DNA from: Desulfobacteraceae bacterium
GTDB lineage: Bacteria; Desulfobacterota; Desulfobacteria; Desulfobacterales; UBA11574
DNA: 9,916 nt
NCBI GenBank assembly: GCA_029857875.1
Contig: JAOUGB010000050.1
Span: 1-9,916, forward strand
Direction: 5' to 3'
The translations under genes were made by a program, and so were the position numbers. Positions 6,806 to 9,916 of the stretch are shown here, piece after piece; the first letter of the stretch is position 1; every line of letters begins with the position of its first letter. The notes beneath the pieces were generated by a model. It ran no database searches. It was not told the DNA's origin and worked only from the letters and a program-made list of their open reading frames with translations.

Positions 6806-7912
6806 TCAATAATCTTCTCTAAGCAAATGCACATTCCCGATACGGACATTTTTCAGACCGGCCTTTTCAGCAACCGCCTTACAGCGCAGGGCATGGGATT
6901 TGGACGTTGTGGGAAGGTCGTTGAGATAAAACTGCGGGTAAAACGCCAGCAGGCTGTAAGGAATCTCCGGGTTGAGGGATGAAATAAACGCAGCGATTTT
7001 TTTGACTTCAGGTTCATCCACATACCCGGGAACAAGCAGCGTGCTGGCAATGAGAAACGGCGGCTCGGGTCTTTGATCTGTCCACTTGGCTAACATTCGA
7101 AAATTATCCAAAGTCTTTTGGTTTGTTACGCCGCAAAGAGCAAGATGAATGCCCTCATCCCAGGCCTTTAGATCAAACTTTATACAGCCCCCGGATCTTA
7201 AAGACAGATCCGCCATCATGGTAAGAAACGGTGGCTGCATTGAACCGTTGGTCTCCCAGCATATTCGCAGAATGCGATGACCAGCATATTTAAGAGCCAT
7301 TTTGGATGTTTTGATGGCATGGAGAATCTGAGGAGTGGGGTCACCGCCAAAATAGCAGATACAGTTGGTCTTTTGGTCCACCGCATGAGCGAGTTGTTTT
7401 GCAGTAAGCTTTTGAGAGTAAAACGTCTTGGTCTTAAAATGGTAGTTTTGACAGTACAGACAATTAAACCCGCAGGCATTATAAAATACTGCCAAATTCT
7501 TATAACCGTATTCAGGGCCTTTGGTAGCCGCATATCTGGGATATCCGCAGCCCGTACCTCCCGGGCAGACAAAGTCCCCCACACAGTTGGTGGGAAGGGG
7601 ATCATAATAGTAGGACAGGTTCCCCTCATGCGGTCTCCCGCCGGAAATTCGGCTGTTTCGAACCCGTCGAAGTCCACAAAAGCCGACGCTGTTTTCAGGA
7701 ATTTTACAGTCATGGACACACAGGCCACAGGTAACGCCGTCTACTGCATTCGGAGGATTCTCCGGAAGGCCATAGGCCCTTCGGCTGCGATCATGAACGG
7801 CCTTGATTTGCGGCCAGACATTGTCGAAATGCGCCCGGATACAATCGGCGCAAAAGCCGATGGTGTTGGATATGTTTTTTGCGCTTTTATCGCAGGAATT
7901 GCATTTACCCAT
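6806..7912 (-). CDS. Radical SAM protein with N-terminal zinc ribbon (PflA-like, COG1313-type)
   Basis: From ATG 7912 the product has 368 residues. It opens with a four-Cys ribbon, MGKCNSCD (C4, C7) and FCADC (C21, C24). A second Cys module follows, CGLCVHDC (C62, C65, C69) and GFCGLR (C79), then a conserved stretch YYYDPLPTNCVGDFVCPGGT with C110, C116 and C122. The radical-SAM motif is CGFNCLYC (C147, C151, C154), followed by FGGDPTPQ (188-195) and ETNGS (220-224). The CxxC...GFCGLR module upstream of a PflA-like core is known from the AmmeMemoRadiSam/PflX group, found widely in anaerobic bacteria and archaea; the substrate is unknown. An in-frame TTG at 7949-7951 would add 13 residues; ATG is preferred because the ribbon begins there, though neither start has a good Shine-Dalgarno sequence. 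It is convergent with the oxidoreductase, 6 bases away. Confidence 0.85.
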   Translation of the reverse strand: MGKCNSCDKSAKNISNTIGFCADCIRAHFDNVWPQIKAVHDRSRRAYGLPENPPNAVDGVTCGLCVHDCKIPENSVGFCGLRRVRNSRISGGRPHEGNLSYYYDPLPTNCVGDFVCPGGTGCGYPRYAATKGPEYGYKNLAVFYNACGFNCLYCQNYHFKTKTFYSQKLTAKQLAHAVDQKTNCICYFGGDPTPQILHAIKTSKMALKYAGHRILRICWETNGSMQPPFLTMMADLSLRSGGCIKFDLKAWDEGIHLALCGVTNQKTLDNFRMLAKWTDQRPEPPFLIASTLLVPGYVDEPEVKKIAAFISSLNPEIPYSLLAFYPQFYLNDLPTTSKSHALRCKAVAEKAGLKNVRIGNVHLLREDY

Positions 7913-8042
7913 AACAATATGAATTATAATTGATATTTTATGGGATTTCAATTAACAATATTTGGAGATTTATAAGATAACAAACACTCGAACCCTGGAA
8001 CCCTTTCTCCCAACTAATCGGGAGAAGAACCACATTGGTTTG

Positions 8043-9026
8043 ATGAATTTAAGCTTTCTCTTTTTTTGCATCTGTCTTATGGTTTTTCCCATATACGCCA
8101 TCGACGCCGTAAGAGCCGAGATATTGATGATCGATATTCAAACAACCAAACAACGATTGCAGGATCATGTAAAAATGCTGACGATCACCATCGGTGAACG
8201 GAGTGTTTTATTGCCCGATAATCTTGAAAAGACCAGAGCCTACATCGAAAAATTCTACCAGGATATCGGTGTTGCGGTGCACTGTGAGCCATATCCGTAT
8301 GGGAATTTCACAGTTTCAAACGTCGTGGCTCAAGTTTCTTTCTGCGAAAACCCCACGAAATATTATCTTGTTGGTGCCCATTATGATTCAGTGGCCGGAA
8401 CAGTGGGTGCTGACGACAATGCCAGTGCCGTTGCGGTTCAACTGGAGACGGCTCGTCATTTGATGATGCTGAAAGATCACCGCGAGCTGAATCTGGCAGT
8501 AAAGTTTGTCTCGTTCCCTCTCGAAGAACCGCCGACGTTCGGTACCCGGCACATGGGGAGCAGTGTTTACGCCCACAATGCCTGGAAATCAAAGGAACAG
8601 ATCGACGGTATGATCTGCCTGGAGATGGTCGGTTATACCTGTCATGATGAGGGCTGCCAGGATTATCCCTTTCCATTGATGTTTTTCGACTACCCCAAAC
8701 AGGGAGACTTTATCGGCATTGTTGGCAATTTTAAATCCAGAAAATTTACAAATGATTTATTTGAGGCATTTGGCAGGAATCCGGATCTTCCTGTGGTCAA
8801 GCTTACTGTTCCAGCGGGAGGCTTCTTGCTTCCTTCTGTTCGACTCAGCGATCATTCTTCATTCTGGCACAGAGGTTACAAGGCTGTCATGGTGACCGAT
8901 ACGGCCTTTTACCGGAACCCCCATTATCACCGGATTTCGGACACTATGGAAAAGCTGGACTATGCCTTCATGGCCGAACTGGTAAAGAGTTTGCTTCTAT
9001 ATTTTTGTTCCCACTCCAAGTCATAA
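8043..9026 (+). CDS. M28 family zinc aminopeptidase, probably exported
   Basis: The 327-residue protein has the M28 (Zn-dependent aminopeptidase/carboxypeptidase) order of metal and catalytic residues. LVGAHYDSVAG holds H113 and D115, GADDNASAVA the bridging D124, and FPLEEPPTFG the catalytic/ligand pair E161-E162. CLEMVGY has Glu where many members have Asp. LSDHSSFW (D270, H271) and RNPHYHRISDTMEKLDY carry the last His ligand. A strongly hydrophobic N-terminal stretch (residues 3-20, ending near YAIDA) suggests a signal peptide or anchor, so it probably trims peptides in the periplasm or outside. Its n-region lacks positive charge when started at ATG 8043. An in-frame TTG at 7962 would add 27 residues including RxK; GGAGAAG (8021-8027) favours a start near 8040-8043. 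It is divergent from the radical-SAM gene. Confidence 0.85.
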   Translation: MNLSFLFFCICLMVFPIYAIDAVRAEILMIDIQTTKQRLQDHVKMLTITIGERSVLLPDNLEKTRAYIEKFYQDIGVAVHCEPYPYGNFTVSNVVAQVSFCENPTKYYLVGAHYDSVAGTVGADDNASAVAVQLETARHLMMLKDHRELNLAVKFVSFPLEEPPTFGTRHMGSSVYAHNAWKSKEQIDGMICLEMVGYTCHDEGCQDYPFPLMFFDYPKQGDFIGIVGNFKSRKFTNDLFEAFGRNPDLPVVKLTVPAGGFLLPSVRLSDHSSFWHRGYKAVMVTDTAFYRNPHYHRISDTMEKLDYAFMAELVKSLLLYFCSHSKS

Positions 9027-9135
9027 AATATAATAAAATGATCGTTCTTAGGCAGTGTGTGCCTCAATTACTGGTGGATGGAAGCATTTTTTTTAAGTTT
9101 TTACTATAAATACTGCCATAAAAGCGTTTTAAGTA

Positions 9136-9164
9136 TTGACTTTCTGTTTTTGTTCCTGCATCTT
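9136..9164 (+). promoter_or_regulatory. Possible sigma-70 promoter for the HU gene
   Basis: TTGACT (9136-9141) matches five of six -35 consensus bases. At 17 bases the -10 window reads CATCTT (9159-9164), a weak match. This leaves an untranslated leader of about 50 bases before the HU start. Support is modest because of the poor -10 box. Confidence 0.35.
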
Positions 9165-9219
9165 CAAAACAAGCAAAGGTTATTAGGCATGAACAATAAC
9201 AAACAAAGGGAGGGAACAA

Positions 9220-9483
9220 ATGACAAAAGCTGAATTGGTCGAAAAGATAGCTAACGATGCGGGTATTTCAAAGGTTGCAGCTAAAAAGGCATTGGAATCA
9301 TTTCTTGACGGTATTAAAATAGGCCTGAAGAAAAAAAACAGCAGAGTAACTTTAGTCGGTTTTGGAACATTCAAAAAGGTCTATCGAAAAACCCGAATGG
9401 GACGTAATCCCCAGACAGGTGAAAAAATCAAGATTAAGGGCAAAAATACTGTTACTTTTAAGCCGGGGAAAAATCTTCAGTAG
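9220..9483 (+). CDS. HU/IHF family histone-like DNA-binding protein
   Basis: This 87-residue, Lys-rich protein is a typical HU: MTKAELVEKIANDAGISK at the N-terminal helix pair, VTLVGFGTF (43-51) at the start of the beta arms, and the arm tip RMGRNPQTGEKIKI (59-72) with the DNA-intercalating Pro at residue 64. HU dimers bend and compact DNA and assist replication, recombination and transcription. The C-terminus (TVTFKPGKNLQ) is a few residues shorter than the usual 90. The start is clear: GGGAGGGA (9208-9215) lies 4 bases before the ATG. A 14-codon frame from 9189 overlaps the start in another frame and is probably incidental. It appears monocistronic, with hairpins and a terminator downstream. 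HU versus IHF subunit cannot be settled without comparison, but the sequence reads as HU. Confidence 0.93.
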   Translation: MTKAELVEKIANDAGISKVAAKKALESFLDGIKIGLKKKNSRVTLVGFGTFKKVYRKTRMGRNPQTGEKIKIKGKNTVTFKPGKNLQ

Positions 9484-9487
9484 ATTC

Positions 9488-9507
9488 CAACGGGCTTACG
9501 CCCGTGG
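9488..9507 (+). repeat. REP-like palindromic repeat, copy 1
   Basis: ACGGGC (9490-9495) and GCCCGT (9500-9505) form a 6-bp GC-rich stem around the loop TTAC. An outer C-G pair (9488/9507) is possible after one mismatch. It lies 4 bases after the HU stop codon, so it is transcribed in the 3' untranslated region. The ACGGGCTnACGCCCGTGG core is shared with copy 2 in the same orientation. Confidence 0.65.
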
Positions 9508-9549
9508 CACTTTGTAAATGTATTAATCAATTTTATCTTTGGCATTCAC

Positions 9550-9569
9550 CCACGGGCTCACGCCCGTGG
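9550..9569 (+). repeat. REP-like palindromic repeat, copy 2
   Basis: CCACGGGC (9550-9557) pairs perfectly with GCCCGTGG (9562-9569) around the loop TCAC, an 8-bp stem. Sixteen of 17 bases of the core CGGGCTnACGCCCGTGG match copy 1, centre to centre about 62 bases apart and in the same orientation. No T-run follows, so it is not a terminator. Such elements occur in many copies in some genomes and are associated with REP transposases (RAYTs); none is present here. Confidence 0.65.
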
Positions 9570-9625
9570 TCCTCTGCCAATTATTGATAGAAAATTTTCC
9601 GTAGTATTTTTTATCGTCTTCTACG

Positions 9626-9658
9626 GGGCAAATTCATCTCACAGGATTTGCCCTTTTT
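9626..9658 (+). terminator. Rho-independent terminator
   Basis: GGGCAAAT (9626-9633) pairs perfectly with ATTTGCCC (9646-9653) across a 12-base loop, followed directly by TTTTT (9654-9658). It is the first convincing terminator after HU, 142 bases past the stop, and would place both REP-like hairpins inside the HU transcript. Confidence 0.7.
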
Positions 9659-9744
9659 AATCGAGCGGTAGCGTACGAACTGTGGTACCCAAAACTTTCA
9701 CTCAATCCTTTGCTTTTACCCGGACAAGTTCATGGCGTTAACTG

Positions 9745-9916
9745 CTAGAAAATAGGTATAATCACCATCAACACCGGCAGCACGATTAGTGTCAGTGAGA
9801 CACCGACTTTCAGATAATCGATAAAACGGTAGCCGCTAAAAATACTGCTTTCCATTCAATGTAGCCATAGGCTTCTTCTATGGTTAGACATTTAGTTAAA
9901 ACCATGATGGCAGCAC
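9745..9916 (-). pseudogene. Remnant of an SLC13 (DASS)-type anion transporter with an internal deletion; runs off the window edge
   Basis: On the minus strand, the frame entering at 9916 reads MVLTKCLTIEEAYGYIEWKA then VFL, which resembles the segment of SLC13 permeases that precedes their last membrane helices. At about 9835-9839 the similarity jumps, with a change of frame, to SGYRFIDYLKVGVSLTLIVL followed by PVLMVIIPIF and a stop at 9745-9747. In intact members this last stretch is the very C-terminus, so the intervening helices are missing. If translation continued in the first frame it would stop at 9810-9812. The intact protein would be an inner-membrane sodium-coupled or related carrier of sulfate, dicarboxylates or similar anions. 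The family call is from recalled sequence patterns; the 5' part lies outside the window. Confidence 0.55.

Noticed and set aside
7277..7933. Open frame of 218 codons on the plus strand
   Set aside because: Antisense shadow of the zinc-ribbon radical-SAM gene, whose conserved Cys motifs fix the coding strand.
9050..9064. Small hairpin AGGCA/TGCCT after the peptidase gene, considered as a terminator
   Set aside because: Only a 5-bp stem and no T-run after it.
9189..9233. 14-codon frame (MNNNKQREGTNDKS) overlapping the HU start, considered as a leader peptide
   Set aside because: Its 3' part is simply the HU ribosome-binding site and start read in another frame; low complexity and no sign of regulation.
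9484..9660. REP-like repeats considered as a mini CRISPR array
   Set aside because: Only two copies, each a self-complementary hairpin, with no further repeat units and no cas genes.

Overview
The window (about 43-45% GC by eye) looks like a chromosomal stretch of an anaerobic Gram-negative bacterium, most probably a Desulfobacterota (sulfate-reducer type) genome. This is inferred from two uncharacterised radical-SAM enzymes of the kind common in strict anaerobes, a PpiD-type periplasmic chaperone, and a decayed tyrosine recombinase whose wording I associate with that phylum. No rRNA, tRNA, CRISPR array or intact mobile element was seen.

Layout. 2-577: 3' end of a PpiD/SurA-type peptidyl-prolyl isomerase gene. 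578-1420: a long region with no intact gene, holding a frameshifted, truncated tyrosine-recombinase relic on the minus strand (about 629-926) and then AT-rich DNA. 1421-2563: a complete amidohydrolase. 2564-2843: a short stretch with a hairpin over a Shine-Dalgarno sequence and a 45-codon coding-like fragment. 2844-3260 (minus): a YjbQ/UPF0047 protein. 3403-6799: a compact three-gene plus-strand unit of a radical-SAM protein of unknown function, PrmA (ribosomal protein L11 methyltransferase) and an FAD-dependent DAO-family oxidoreductase, with gaps of 3 and 1 bases. 6806-7912 (minus): a second radical-SAM protein carrying a zinc ribbon and a Cys-rich module, convergent with the oxidoreductase. 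8043-9026: a probably exported M28 zinc aminopeptidase, divergent from it. 9220-9483: an HU-type DNA-binding protein. 9484-9744: non-coding DNA with two REP-like hairpins and a rho-independent terminator. 9745-9916 (minus): the remnant of an SLC13-type anion transporter with an internal deletion.

How the parts relate. The tight spacing of 3403-6799 suggests co-transcription, so the first radical-SAM protein may be expressed together with ribosomal protein modification by PrmA; a functional link is only a hypothesis. The other genes look like independent housekeeping or accessory units. The two relics, the REP-like hairpins and the orphan coding fragment show that the spaces between the operons have undergone gene decay. 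I found no clear new defence or mobile system. The best candidates for undescribed biology are the two radical-SAM enzymes.
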